In this document: positions 31,663-44,552 of the stretch, piece after piece
Numbering within the stretch: the stretch's first letter is position 1
Layout of the letters: each line of letters begins with the position of its first letter
Source of the DNA: Actinernus sp. WN-2022
Taxonomy: Eukaryota; Cnidaria; Anthozoa; Actiniaria; Actinernidae
NCBI GenBank assembly: GCA_030867875.1
Contig: JAOWCC010001634.1
Span: forward strand, 97,443,321-97,507,320
Direction of reading: 5' to 3'
Length of the DNA: 64,000 nucleotides
Notes under the pieces: generated by a model
The model's input: the letters and a program-made list of their open reading frames with translations, nothing else
Database searches by the model: none
What the model was told of the DNA's origin: nothing
Made by a program: the position numbers and the translations under genes

Positions 31663-32706
31663 CTAGGGCGGAGCTTACATTTCGCGCCTTTGACAATCTC
31701 TTTCTGAGGACTAACTTGGCACGTCAACATACAATGCCTGAAGAATTGACGCTTTGTGATTGGGCAAACCTTAGTACGTCATAAGCCACGCCTCCGGTTG
31801 AAAAATCAACCGGTAAATTTGGCGCGCTGCAAGTGGGAAAAGTCCTTCATACGGGGGGCTAAGAAGGACTTTGAGAAAGTCTAGCTTGCTCGCTGCATTG
31901 AATTGTGCTGTTCGCTTTGCCGATACCAAAACTGCAAATGGTCAAGATGCTATAAATCGTACCTGAAGGCTGAAGAGAAATACATGGATATGAATATTTC
32001 AGTGTGAGTTGTGAAGAAGCTTTTTAGATACTACACGTGTGCGTGGTGGTTTAATCGTGGTGGTTTCATCGTGGTTATACAAATTAACACTGCATTCAGG
32101 ATATAAACAGCCTTGGATATGTCAAGGAACTTAAATATAAAAACAAGATGAGCCCTAATATGATCAGAAATTATTCTGCAATAACAATGGACACTCACTA
32201 TTCTGCAGCCAGCCTTGGTCTCACTTGAAGAATAATTTGAAGGTGTAGTTTACACACATGCACATGTCCTACACTGGAGTGTAATCACCGACACTTAGTC
32301 AGTATTATGGAGACAGCCTTGGTCATTAAAACTGGGATGCAGTTTATACACATCCAGGGATTGAGCCAGAAATTGAGCCAGAAGGGAGAATTTGGCCCTT
32401 TTGCAAGTGATCTGGCATTTAATTTCCTTTGGAAGCGGGACAAAGCGGGTCAATTTGACCATTATTGTATTATTTTTAAAGGACAAATGTTTTTTTTAAA
32501 AGGCCGGAATGGCACAATGGCACAGCCTGGCTCGTTCCCTGCACATCTGAATAGGGTTGATTGTGTTCTATACTAACTCCTATGTACTATTTAAATCACT
32601 AATTGGAGTGGTATTACAAATGTTGAGAAAACAATTGAAACCCGAGAGGCATTAGTTCTCATACAAAAAAAAAAGTCGAACGCACTTTGATAATCTATGA
32701 TTATTT
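31663..32706. other. Nested insertion sequence, no gene recognised
   Basis: It contains the right flank of the LINE target, low-complexity AT-rich sequence, and a half-copy of the 10745-10890 MITE (32619-32652). It is part of the material separating the two Gypsy pieces. Confidence 0.5.
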
Positions 32707-33960
32707 CTAGTATAAGCCATTGTTGAGTTGTTTATCTGGTCGAATGCCTCTTCCTCTGCCTTGTCCCACCACCACTTTACATCGGGACCGTGTGAGCTCA
32801 CGAAGTGAGGCACTAGCCATCCGTTGCAAAATTTGTAATGAATCGAGCAGAGTAATTAGCCATGCCAAAGAACGATCTCCTCCTGCAGCATTGCTTGCCC
32901 TCTGCATCATTAGTGCTCTTACTTTAGCTGGGTCGGGTGATATACACTCTGCTGAAAAGATATACCCAAATAATTAGATATTGGGTTGATCAAGCTGTGA
33001 GGCAGGTCCGCTTATTCTCTTTTAGCCTTTCTAGCGTGAGTCTAAAATTCCAGTCTTTCCGAACATAATAATGTAATCAGTAATGTTCCCCGGCGATCGT
33101 CTTGATTTCCTCATGAAATACTTCTTGCGCAATTACAGTTCCAAGTTCAGGCGAGCATACCTATTTAACCCCCGTGGTGTGGCCGGTGAAGGTTGTCAGA
33201 TTCCTGGATCCAACTGGTGGTATCCAAAATTCAAATCTAATTTGGAAAATCTGACTGTACCACTGAGCTCTTGAATAAGAGCCTCAATTGTCGGGAATTC
33301 ACGCCTCTCTCTCTCTTCATGACACACTTGGGCTCCCTCATGTCAATACAAATCCTTCTCTCTCCAGGCGTCTTCTTAGGCTGTATTACTAGCAGTGAAA
33401 TCCAGGTTGTTGGCTCATCAGAGACTCAGACTCGACAACTTCCTCTTCCCCCAGTGCTTCTAACGGGATTTTGCGGTTGACATGTGTGACAGGTTGACAG
33501 TTTCGTCAATCCCGAATCTTGACCTTTGGGTGTGTGTTTGCCGATCCCGTCATTCTCGGCAATCATTTCAGCTATTTCTGGCCTGATACTGGTATTCTGG
33601 TTCTTCTGATGCCATTCACAATTTTCAAGAATCCTAACTCCATCGCTGTGTAGCATCCAAGCAACATATCACCGTCAACCCTGCCTTCCATCACACTATA
33701 AATGTTGCGTCGGCCGCCGCTTTTCTGTCTGTTTCGATTGCAGCGTAGAATTTTCCCACGATAGGAATCGGTTTCTTGCTATTCTATCTGTGTAACTTGA
33801 TGTCCGTTTCTTTCAACTGAATTATCTTCCCGGACCTCTCCTGGATCTTCTGCAATCTTCTCTCATCCACAATGTTTGCAAGTAGCTCGCACCCGGGAGC
33901 TCGCACCGGAACCAACTTACAGTTGCACCTTGAACTTGTACTTGGTTGACTTCTATCCCG
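32707..33960 (-). pseudogene. Ty3/Gypsy retrotransposon, protease-RT part (decayed)
   Basis: On the minus strand, 33890-33620 carries the end of a retropepsin-like region (PIPIVGKFYAAIET, LLGCYTAMELGFLKIVN, in shifted frames). Bases 33425-33260 carry RT strands (WISLLVIQPKK, RICIDMREPK, REFPTIEALIQELSG) and 33249-33199 the SKLDLNFGYHQL motif. From 32960 to 32790 is the connection region (FSAEGISPDPAKVRAL, SLRELTR). Many stops and frameshifts are present. Together with 27955-28917 this is one Gypsy copy in minus orientation, split by about 3.8 kb of later insertions. Confidence 0.82.
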
Positions 33961-34018
33961 GGGGGGGGGGGGGGGTACTTACATGAAAAATGGGTATGTA
34001 TGTGAGGCCAAGAGGCTC

Positions 34019-34170
34019 ATAGCCTGCGAACAGGCTCTTTCTTGGGGGGGGGGGGGGGAGGAAAGAAGAGGAGAGGGAGAAGAAGAGGGGGGGCCGGAGG
34101 GGAAAAGGGAGGGAGAGCCTGCACGGATCCCATACAAATTTGAATTCCTGCGTTGAATTTATCGACGCAA
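34019..34170. repeat. TAGCCTGCGAACAGG-ended repeat
   Basis: TAGCCTGCGAACAGGCTCTT, a G run, a purine-rich tract and CCTGCACGGATCCCATAC match 42175-42292 in reverse orientation. The ends resemble the TAGCC family. Confidence 0.72.
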
Positions 34171-34518
34171 ATTCCTATTGGCCGAGAAAAACCAGACGGT
34201 AAACATTGTAGATTTCCTATTGTTAACGGCAAGAGAAGGCGTGGGAAAAATAAATTTATTTCCTTCGTCGAGAGTGATGTTTCTTTCCTTGAGGTTTGAC
34301 ACAGCTGCTTTTAACGCTACCTCGAACTCGCTCACGCTCATGTTCACTCCAAAAACAGATGCCATCTTGAAACTGCAGACTCTAGACAAAACAAAACTCC
34401 TTCGGGGAATCAAAACACTTTCGATCGCGGCACATTACAGTATATTCGTACCTGAGCCCCTCTGGAACCAGGGTATCTTTGTCGTGGCCACACTTTGGAT
34501 TTTCAGCATTTATCGTTT

Positions 34519-34735
34519 TATTACTCGGGCCAGGCCTTTGGCCGGCACGAGTCAGAAAATGCAAGCCGTTTATTACTCGGGCCAGGCCTTTGGCCGGCAC
34601 GAGTCAGAAAATGCAAGCCGTTTATTATTATTACTCGGGCCAGGCCTTTGGCCGGCACGAGTCAGAAAATGCAAGCCGTTTATTACTCGGGCCAGGCCTT
34701 CGGCTGGCTCGAGTCAGAAATCGCAAGTTTTTATT
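34519..34735 (+). repeat. Short tandem array, about 53-bp unit, 4 copies
   Basis: ACTCGGGCCAGGCCTTTGGC then CGGCACGAGTCAGAAAATG recurs at about 34522, 34574, 34632 and 34685. Each unit is itself partly palindromic (GGCC..GGCC). It directly precedes a member of the unclassified family at 34735. Confidence 0.92.
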
Positions 34736-35020
34736 TTTATTTTTTGTGTCGAGCTTTTGCGCCGTCAACCAATCAGATTTCGACTGATCACGTGACACGT
34801 ACGTTGCGCCAGCCATGTGACATGTGATTTCCAGGTTTTTCAAGATGGCGGCGAGTGGAAGTTTTGACTTAGCAAAACCTTTAATATCAGCTGTTTTTTT
34901 GTGTAAACCAAAGTTTCCTTCAAGTGCAATACCAAGATTTGTATCTTTTCTAAAGCTGAGAGGTGTTTCACGGGCTTTGGACGGGAATTTATCACATATT
35001 ATGCGACATGCTTAAGATAC
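34735..35020 (+). repeat. Unclassified element family, member 1
   Basis: It begins TTTTTGTGTCGAGCTTTTGC then GCCGTCAACCAATCAGAT, like the two units at 36773 and 39184. It encodes a 63-codon frame (34824-35015) ending in a KPKFPSS..PRF..FLKLRG..ALDGNLSHI pattern. That pattern resembles KPKVSSNEI.RY..ILGLTG..GAFDGKFSHL in the later units. Confidence 0.6.
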
Positions 35021-36690
35021 ACTCGTGAGACGGGACACTCCAGTCTGCGATCCACACTGACTATATATAAAGACAACAGCTTGTAAATGTAAGTAGCCGC
35101 TAATCTGAACATGATAACCTTTATACCAATTGACTGTCGTTGTGTTGTTATTTATGGTTATTAACCTCTCGAAAGTGTAGTAGAAATGACCCGATTTCTC
35201 AGTTCTCTGACTGACAGGGGCCTTTTAAAAGAATTATTTACAGTCGTTTCGCCCACCATGCACATGTATTTAAATGTCTATAAATTCGGGAACGAAAATC
35301 CAGCATGCAGTGAGTGAGTATAAACTGAGTAAGTAATCCGAAATGAAGATTTTTTCAAACGAACGATAAATGACTCTGATGTGGAAATCGCATATATATT
35401 TATCTGTGGCGTGTTAATTATTGACACTGGTTTTATTTTGTTCTATTTCCCGGGTCTATTTACATCTGGCCTGTACCTCTTTGTATTTGATTATTATCTC
35501 TTGGTTTAGGCATTCTACAGTGTATTTAATGTGTTTTTTTTTAGAACTGACATAATGATATTATGTATAGAATAGTGTATTTATCATTATTGCAAGTTTA
35601 TAACATAACTTGGTCCAGAACTGAGAGTATACTTACATGCAAGTGGCACTCTTTCTTTCCCTTCCCCTTTCTTGGTACCATTATATATCCATGCAAGCTA
35701 GCTAGATCTTGTTTCAGTGTTTTCCATCTGAAGTAGTCCTGGCTTAAGATAACCCTAAGGTTACCTTAAGGACCTACCTTCTCATCATTCTATTTCTTAT
35801 TATGCCTTATTACTCGTAAACATTTCCATCATCTTATGAGAAAATAAATGTAATTGTTGTTGTTGTTCCTCAGTTCTTGGCGTCATCATCGTCACTTTCA
35901 CTCGGTCATGATCAGGAGTACGAGTACTTTTACGAATTATTTGGGAATGAAAATTAATCTCACTGCGACCCCAATGATATTAAAAGAGTGGACATTGCAT
36001 GTTTATTTGTGGCCTGCCATTATAAGTTTCAGTCTCCTTCAAGATGTAGAAAATGAGCACTAGCACAGTGGCAGTTCACTAATACTAGAAAATGGTGGTC
36101 TGTAGTTTACGACCTCAATCGAAAATATTATATTGAGAATTTAGCCTGAATGTCGGCCGTCTCCACTGGTTAGTTAATAATTGAGAATTACAAATAGATG
36201 ACTTTATTTCACACGTAGAATGACATTACCTAACTATTCACAATGAATAGCAACATTGTGTGGAATTTGTTGTTCTAAATTGCTTGATTTCTCATAGTCG
36301 TACTGCACCTGATATAATTACAATGCATCAAATTTGAGTGACTCGATATCCATTGCACTCAAATAACCATTGCACTTCAATCAACAACACCCATACCAAG
36401 TCTTTTTTGTAATTCTAACGATCCTCAAGGAACAATAATATTGAAAAGAAAGTAATATTAAACTACAGAATTGAAGGAAACTGTGGCTGAAATGTACATG
36501 CACAGCATGTATGTATATGTGTGTGTTGTGTGTGTAATATGGCTCAATCATTTCCAACCCCCCCCCCCCCCCCCAGGCATACCCTAACCTAACCCCCCCG
36601 GAATACGTGGGGCATTTGCACATTGACATTTGACAGACAAGAGCATCAGTAGAGAACCTATTCTCTGGCTACTCTAACACAAACCGTGTT
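35021..36690. other. No gene recognised
   Basis: AT-rich sequence with no supported exon. A C run lies at 36559-36575. CACTAAGATATTTG-like host motifs were not found. Confidence 0.5.
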
Positions 36691-36766
36691 GACACAAAAT
36701 TATGCTAGAACTCCATGCAGTACGTACATGCTATAGATGGCCCGAGTTAAGGCCACTAAGGGCCTC

Positions 36767-36801
<35 letters not shown>

Positions 36802-38423
36802 TTTTTGTGTCGCTGTTTGGCGCCAGTAACCAATCAGATTACACAGGAGCCCATTGTTCGATCCCAACACGTGACAGGATCAACCAATCAGATCCGACAC
36901 CCGCCAGATCTTGGTTGTGGAAAAGCCAGCAACGTAGCGAAGGTTTGGGTTCATTCGGAACCATTATTTTGCTGAAACCAAAGGTTTCTTCGAATGAAAT
37001 ATCAAGATATTCAGTTATTCTAGGGCTGACAGGACTTTTAGGGGCTTTCGATGGAAAATTCTCACATTTACGAAAGGGATGTGGCGATCCAAATATTGCA
37101 CAGTAAGCTAGTCTAGCCGGCCGGAGGAGTGATGGTTTTGCCTTTTGGTCCAATAATCCACGGAAACTGAAAGAAAATGCCTGTACTGCTGCATCTAAGT
37201 GCCATACGATTGCAGTGTTGCGTTGATATTGTTGAAATAATCTTCATTACCATCACACACTGTGAGGAGGTCAAATCAGTGAGGGATTGATTGTTTGCAA
37301 TGTTGGCTGTAATTGTTTACTGCGAAGTCCTCTTGAAAATGAAATACTCTTGAGATTACACAACTGGGAAGTCTTGACTAAACCAGTCAAACAATGCCGA
37401 ACTTTACTAAGACTTCAATTCAAGAGTCGGAAAAGCTGGAAGTGAACAGTGATTGACCCTTGGCTTTGAACGCGAACGGAAATCAGAACTGGTGAGGTTG
37501 AAATTATGTGTTTATATATGTTCACACAAATCTTACTTGTTCCCCACTTTTAAATTAAGTGTAATGGTGACTGTAATTCGAACTGGAAATGAAATTGTCC
37601 GTAAGTTGAACTGTATGTGACTTTATAGAGACCAAGAAGGAAAAAGTTAAAATCGATCGTCAAAACAATAACAGAACTCGGAAGATACAGAGGCATTCGA
37701 ATTTACTACGAATTATACCCATAAACAGAACTGGATATGACTTACAAACCGAGAATACCGAATTAAAATTGAATTGAATGTGAAACTGTCAAAAGAAGAG
37801 CAGAATTTGTTGTGTAAAGCCATACTGGAGAGTACAATTATATAAGTTATGGCGGGAAGAGGGGCAGGTTTGGAATTGATAGACCCCCCCCGGATATTTG
37901 TAGAGCATCAAATGCCCCACTGTGGAGTCAAGTGCTCCATGGTGGGGCTTTGGTACGGGTGCAAATATCTTATCAAATTCACTATTTTGACTCTTTCTAC
38001 AAATGAATTCCTCACCCTGCCAACTTTTGTTTGCTCCAAAATGTCTCACCACTGGGACAAAAACTCAGTCAAATGCCCCACTTATGCCCCCCACCCTTGG
38101 GGAAGGGCAGGTTTGGAATTGGTAGAGCTATACACAGATACTGGAACTGATTAGAACAATCATAAATAGAATTGGGTGTGGAGATTTATTTACCAAGCGA
38201 ACACTGTTGCCCTGAAAAATATGTTGAAAAGTCAACTTGAAATACTGAAGAAAGAAGACAAAGAAGTATTTATGTTTTCAGATAACCAATTGAACTGATA
38301 TATAATTTATATGCTTTCACTTGTATACTGATATTATTATTACACTCATGAACAGACAATATTTAGCTTCATTAGTGACATATTTTAATTGATATTAATC
38401 TAAATCATGTTCCACGCATTTCT

Positions 38424-38490
38424 TAGCCTCCCCCGCAGTCGTTTTTAGGGGCTCATAACTAGCCCCTAAAAACGACTGTGGTGGAGGCTA
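38424..38490. mobile_element. 67-bp Mutator-like mini element, 9-bp duplication
   Basis: TAGCCTCCCCCGCAGTCGTT then TTTAGGGGCT is mirrored to GGAGGCTA. CGCATTTCT flanks both sides (38415-38423 and 38491-38499). It is present at the same place in unit 2 (41045-41111), so it inserted before the duplication. Confidence 0.93.
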
Positions 38491-38575
38491 CGCATTTCTA
38501 TGTGTGTACTAGTTGGTGTTACCCTCATTAAATAAAGTTAATTTTCAATGCACACAATATTTTATTAAACATTAG

Positions 38576-38802
38576 GGACTGGTCAAAAATTAGCAGGGGA
38601 GGTGCAAAGGGGGTGGGGTGGAGATAAAAAAGTCTACAAATGTATAGTATGTATTAGTATGAAATTTGTTGACCCTTTCTCCCCTATAACCAATCCTTTT
38701 TCAGTTGCCCAATATTTATGACCATCCAGTTTTGGGGATTCAAAACAATATGATCCTCCCCCTTTCACAACCCCTTCCCCTGCTAATTTCTGACCAGTCC
38801 CT
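38576..38802. mobile_element. MITE with GGGACTGGTCA ends
   Basis: GGGACTGGTCAAAAATTAGC then AGGGG and its complement CCCCTGCTAATTTCTGACCA then GTCCC bracket about 227 bp; the flanks are TTA and TTC. It is duplicated at about 41194-41422. A partial relative lies at 26376. Confidence 0.82.
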
Positions 38803-39183
38803 TCAGCGACCACCCTTATGCAACCTGGTTTTAATTATTAGTAAAACTTTGCAATTAGAAGCTCCTGTAAGTGACCGTGACCACCTTTGGAGGTTGAGAA
38901 TTGTAAGAAGGTGGAAAATAGCATTTACAAACAGGTTTTGCTAATAACACTACCAATCTCGTACAAGTGCCTTTAACTATTTGTTTGCCATCTAGTACAG
39001 CCACATTATTGCATTCCTGCAAAAGGTCCATGCGATTATATATAAATTATCACAAGCATCAGAAGTGAATCAATTATCCGGTCCCCTAGTACAAACCATG
39101 TATGACACAAAAATATGCTAGAACTCCGTGTATTAACCTATTTATAGGTGGCCCGAGTTAAGGCCAATCAGGGCCTCTTGTTA

Positions 39184-41806
39184 TTATTTGTTGTGTCGCT
39201 GAAATGCGCCAGCAACCAATCAGATTACACAGGAGCCCATTGTTCGATTCCCAACACGTGATAGGATCAACCAATCAGATTCGACACCCACCCGATCTTG
39301 GTTACCAAGTCAGCAACGGAGCGAATCTTAACCATTATTTTGCTGAAACCAAAGGTTTCTTCGAATGAAATACCAAGATTTTGAGTTATTCTAGGGCTGA
39401 CAGGACTTTTAGGGGCTTTCAATGGAAAATTCGTACATTTACGAAAGGGATGTGGCGATCCAATCGTACACGGTACAGTCAGCTACATGCAGTCTGGCCG
39501 GCCGGAGGAGGAGTGATGGTTTGGTTTCGATGGTTTTGGTCCAATAATCCACGGAAACGGAAAGAAAATGCCTGAACTGCTGCATCTTAATACCATAGGA
39601 TTGCAGTGTTGCGGTGTTGATATTGTTGAAATGCTCTTCATTACGATCACACACTGTGAGGAGGTCAATGATCGTGAGGGATTTAAATTGATTGTTTGCA
39701 ATGTTGGCTGTGTGTTTACCCCGCCAATTACTCTCCTGAAATACTCTTGAGATTATACAATGCCGAGCTTTACAAAGACTTCAACTCAAGAGTCACAAAA
39801 CCTGGAAGTGAATAGTGATTGACCCTTGTCTTTGAACGCGAACGGAAATCAGAACTGGTGAGGTTGAAATATTTGTGATTATATACGCACACAAATCTTA
39901 CTTGTTCCCTACTTTTAGAATTATATTAAGTGTAATGGTGACAGTAATTCGAACTGGAAATGAAATCGTCCATAAGTTGAACTGTATGTGACTTTATAGA
40001 GACCAAGAAGAAAAAGTTAAAATCGATCGTCAAAACAATAACAGAACTCGGAAGATACAGAGAGGACATTCGAATTTACTACGAATTATACCCATAAACA
40101 GAACTGGATAGGACTTAATCCCTTACATGGCTAGATTGCAGAATACCCTACCACTTCGAAAGATCACTTGAAAAGCCCTTACAAATTGTGCAAAATTATC
40201 CATTTTATATAGATCAGGTGTATTTAGACTCGTTCTATGAATGATTTGGAGTTGAAATTGGGTAAGATTTATTTGAATTTCAGGGTTAGGTTTTTAGAGG
40301 GTTTGTATGAGAATTTGAGAAAATGCATTATTAATGAACCAAGTGGTGGGGTATTCCCAAACCGAGAATACCGAATTAAAATTGAATTGAATGTGAAACT
40401 GTCAAAAGAAGAGCAGAATTTGTAGTGTAAAGCCATACTGGAGAGTACAATTATATAAGTTATGGCGGGAAGAGGGGCAGGTTTGGAATTGATAGACCCC
40501 CCCCCCCCCCCCCCGGATATTTGTAGAGCATCAAATGCCCCACTGTGGAGTCAAGTGCTCCATGGTGGGGCTTTGGTACGGGTGCAAATCTCTTATCAAA
40601 TTCACTATCTTGACTCTTTCTACAAATGAATTCCTCACCCTACCAACTTTTGTTTGCTCCAAAATGTCTCACCCCTGGGACAAAAACTCAGTCAAATGCC
40701 CCACTTATGCCCCCCACCCTTGGGGAAGGGCAGGTTTGGAATTGGTAGAGCTATACACAGATACTGGAACTGATTAGAACAATCAAATAGAATTGGGTGT
40801 GGAGATTTATTTACCAAGCGAACACTGTTGCCCTGAAAAATATGTTGAAAAGTCAACTTGAAATACTGAAGAAAGAAGACAAAGAAGTATTTATGTTTTC
40901 AGATAACCAATTGAACTGATATATAATTTATATGCTTTCACTTGTATACTGATATTATTATTACACTCATGAACAGACAATATTTAGCTTCATTAGTGAC
41001 ATATTTTAATTGATATTAATCTAAATCATGTTCCACGCATTTCTTAGCCTCCCCCGCAGTCGTTTTTAGGGGCTCATAACTAGCCCCTAAAAATGACTGT
41101 GGTGGAGGCTACGCATTTCTATGTGTGTACTAGTTGGTGTTACCCTCATTAAATAAAGTTAATTTTCAATGCACACAATATTTTATTAAACATTAGGGAC
41201 TGGTCAAAAATTAGCAGGGGAGGTGCAAAGGGGGTGGGGTGGAGATAAAAAAGTCTACAAATGTATAGTATGTATTAGTATGAAATTTGTTGACCCTTTC
41301 TCCCCTATAACCAATCCTTTTTCAGTTGCCCAATATTTATGACCATCCAGTTTTGGGGATTCAAAACAATATGATCCTTCCCCTTTAACAACCCCTTCCC
41401 CTGCTAATTTCTGACCAGTCCCTTCAGCGACCACCCTTATGCAACCTGGTTTTAATTATTAGTAAAACTTTGCAATTAGAAGCTCCTGTAAGTGACCGTG
41501 ACCACCTTTGGAGGTTGAGAATTGTAAGAAGGTGGAAAATAGCATTTACAAACAGGTTTTGCTAATAACACTACTAATCTCGTACAACGTGCCTTTAAAT
41601 ATTTGTTTGCCATCTAGTACAGCCACATTATTGCATTCCTGCAAAAGGTCCATGTGATTATATATAAATTATCACAAGCATCAGAAGTGAATCAATTATC
41701 CGGTCCCCTAGTACAAACCATGTATGACACAAAAATATGCTAGAACTCCATGTATTAACCTATTTATAGGTGGCCCGAGTTAAGGCCAATCAGGGCCTCT
41801 TGTTAA
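39184..41806 (+). repeat. Unit 2 of the large tandem duplication
   Basis: It matches unit 1, including both nested MITEs and the dispersed-family piece at its end. It differs by an extra stretch of about 240 bp at roughly 40115-40357, a longer C run (40498-40514) and scattered substitutions. It ends with the same GGGCCTCTTGTTA, then continues AAGATAAGC instead of a third unit. Confidence 0.93.
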
Positions 41807-43790
41807 GATAAGCAAAGCCTTCGGAAGTTTTCCGAATTTTCGTTGCACAGGGTTTGCATCATCTTTCTGAAAAATCTGGAGACTTTTCGGGAAAAATTCC
41901 TACGATTTCCAACAAGCATGATAGAGCTTTGACCTCGATTCCTCGTTGTTTTGATGGCAAAAATAAGTTTTCTGTTGAAACAGACTTCCATGTATCTCCA
42001 TATTGAACTTTCAAAGACACATGGCAACACCGACAATATTGATTTACGCTTTCCTTTCTGGATTTCCTTGAACTACATATTTTTTCTTGAGTATTTTGGT
42101 TATACATCCAGCTTTTCTACAGCCTCGCGCCAAACAGATAAACGTCATAATTCTAGCGAGCGCTGATTGGTGTCTCATTGAGGGGGCGGAATTCAAATTT
42201 GTATGGGATCCGTGCAGGCTCTCCCTCCCTTTTCCCCTCCCTCTCCTCTTCTTCCCCTCCGCCCCCCAAGAAAGAGCCTGTTCGCAGGCTAAGAGGCTCA
42301 AACCCTGACCCTGTTTGACCCAATCCGAGCTCCAAAACCCTGATTGCCCCCTTTTTGGGAAAAAAACCCTGATTGCCCCTTCTTTAAATTGTTTTCAAAA
42401 CACGGTCGGATATATATCCTGGCCGGTATACCGCGTACCGGGATTTCATGCAAAATACGGAACATTTCAAGTCGGGACGTGGCATTGGGTAAACAAATCA
42501 GCAGATGAAGTACATAGATAAAATTAGCGGCGTCACGATGTATGGGAACCTCAGTGCTTGCATGTGGGCAGGCGATAAAAATGCGGCAACAGAAGGTCTT
42601 TTTTTGACATAGTAGCTAAAAAAAATGAACTGCCTAAAAAATACTGAACCCCGACCCTGACTGCACCCAAATTAAACTCAAAACCTGACCCTGATCTGCC
42701 CAAATCAGGTCAAAACCCTGACCCAACCTGCCCAAACTGAGCTCAAAACCCTGACCCACCCGGGCGGCACATACATAATACGTCACAAACAGGAGTACCC
42801 CCCCCCCCCCCCCCCGGACTTCTATCCTACACATACACTCGAAGTGATTTCTTTTATCGCATTTCCTGCATTCCTACGGCTTATTTCCTACATTCTCTCG
42901 GCTTATGTCTCGATCCTTCCGCACTATTCACAGGTTTTCTGGCTATCTGGCATTTTATTTTATTTACTCTTTTCCAATCATTGATCGCGGCTTGAATTGT
43001 TTATAAGATGACAACTTTGCAGGGTCGTTAACGAGGTATATTTTCTCTCTCAACTTGTAATTAATCCCGTATTTTTACCCAGAACTTTGATCTCTGATCC
43101 TAATTGTCCAGTAATTTGTGATCCCTGATCCGGCCAAAAATAAATGATCCCGCTCATATATTGATCGCGATCCCATAAAATATACGTTGATCCTTGATTC
43201 GGGCCCACTGATCCTGATCCCCTGCCTGTGATTCCCGGTCCCGGGTCTGTGGTACCTGATCCCACCTGCCTCGTTACGACTCTCGCACCTGTTTGGTCGG
43301 CGCTCGTGGCTGCAGTTCCCCGCTCATTCATTCGTGCTTGTTCTTTCAATTGCGCCTCCTCTAATATCTTATCTAAACTAAATTAGCATGGTGTCTATTA
43401 TATCTCGTTTGAGCTCTTGCACTTTGTTATATATGGAACTCACATTTCGCCGCTTCCTGTCCGAGTCGAGCATAATAATGCAGGATTGATTCGATTTTAG
43501 CTCTTTCTTCTGAATCTTGTTTTCAGTATGTCCGTGTTTATTTGGCAGAAAGAAACCGTTGAGCTGGGTCGTCTTCTGTGGTGTCGAATTCATCTATTTT
43601 GCCTTGGTCCATTTTCCTCGTCGCCAATGTAAGATTGCTTCTCTCTTGCTCGTCTCTCTAATCCCATGTGCTCTACCCGGTATGTCACGTGACTTAATGC
43701 TAGTTTCTTATGAGAATATTACTACTCGGGGTGGCAGAGACGAGTCAAATTCCGCGTGAAAGTTTACAATGTATGGGAAACTGAAAACAC
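41807..43790. other. Repeat-derived intergenic sequence
   Basis: Bases 42175-42292 are a reverse copy of 34019-34170. Bases 42295-42780 are degenerate CCCTGACC-type repeats and 43080-43270 degenerate TGATCCC repeats. No gene was recognised. Confidence 0.6.
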
Positions 43791-44310
43791 GATTGCACGC
43801 TTCCCAGCACAGCTACATCCCTCAAATTTCGATATGCATCCCTCCTGACCTAAAAGACCTATCAGCTAATTCTTTCAAAAAACAATATAAAACTTATCTC
43901 TTGAATCGTCAAACTTAATTCTCAACTATCACTGAATTCCTGATTTTCTCATTTTTATGGCAATCGTATGTAAGTTTTCTTCTTCGTCTCTTTATACGTT
44001 GTTGACATCATAGTATATATTAATTTTCACATCAAACCCTTTTCTTCCTAGCTGTAAATATGATCAATATATCCATGCTAATTACTTTAAATTGTTTAGT
44101 CATCTATTTCATTGTAATTTGTAACTGAGCTCAGCCTAATTACAGCAGCCAACTCGAAGGCCTTGCGCTACTTTCTCTACTGCACACAGACATTGTATTA
44201 TCCTTATTTCTGAACTAATGACCTCAATTCGTTGTATTTTTTTCATGCCACTCCTGTTATTTACGTTTTCGAATCAGTGTGAAATAAATTGTCTTGTCTT
44301 AATCTTTTAC
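43790..44310 (+). mobile_element. 3' end of a second LINE
   Basis: Bases 43838-43918 encode IPPDLKDLSANSFKKQYKTY then LLNRQT and stop, closely resembling the C-terminus of the LINE at 30398 (NNFKKQYKLFLLESQI). A roughly 390-bp 3' UTR follows and ends near GTGAAATAAATTGTCTTG. The rest of the element is absent (5' truncation). Confidence 0.8.
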
Positions 44311-44552
44311 CTGGTATCTTAAGTTTGTATCTGAAGAATATTTCAAAAATTTGATTTTATGGACTTTATTTGGCATCGGATTCCCATCGATTGCCATACA
44401 AACACTGTATTTCGCGCCATGTTTGCACCCCTTTCAAAATGTCGGAATTTACCGCAAACTGGATTACAGGAAAGGAAACGGATAGCTTGTGAGGTGCGCA
44501 GAGGACAGTGATTGAGAGGGCCCATTAATTTTACCATAAATCACTGGTCAAA

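Larger units (their letters stand above)
36773..39183 (+). repeat. Unit 1 of a large direct tandem duplication
   Basis: Bounded by GGGCCTCTTGTTA, this 2.4-kb unit is followed head-to-tail by a 2.6-kb unit (39184-41806) matching it over nearly its whole length. It starts with a TTA microsatellite and GTGTCGCTGTTTGGCGCC, and contains the KPKVSSNEI-type frame (36970-37090), a TAGCC mini element (38424-38490) and a GGGACTGGTCA MITE (38576-38802). No transposase or polymerase was seen. Confidence 0.92.

Noticed and set aside
34178..34827. 205-codon frame and its overlapping frames
   Set aside because: Much of it is a four-copy 53-bp tandem repeat read in several frames.
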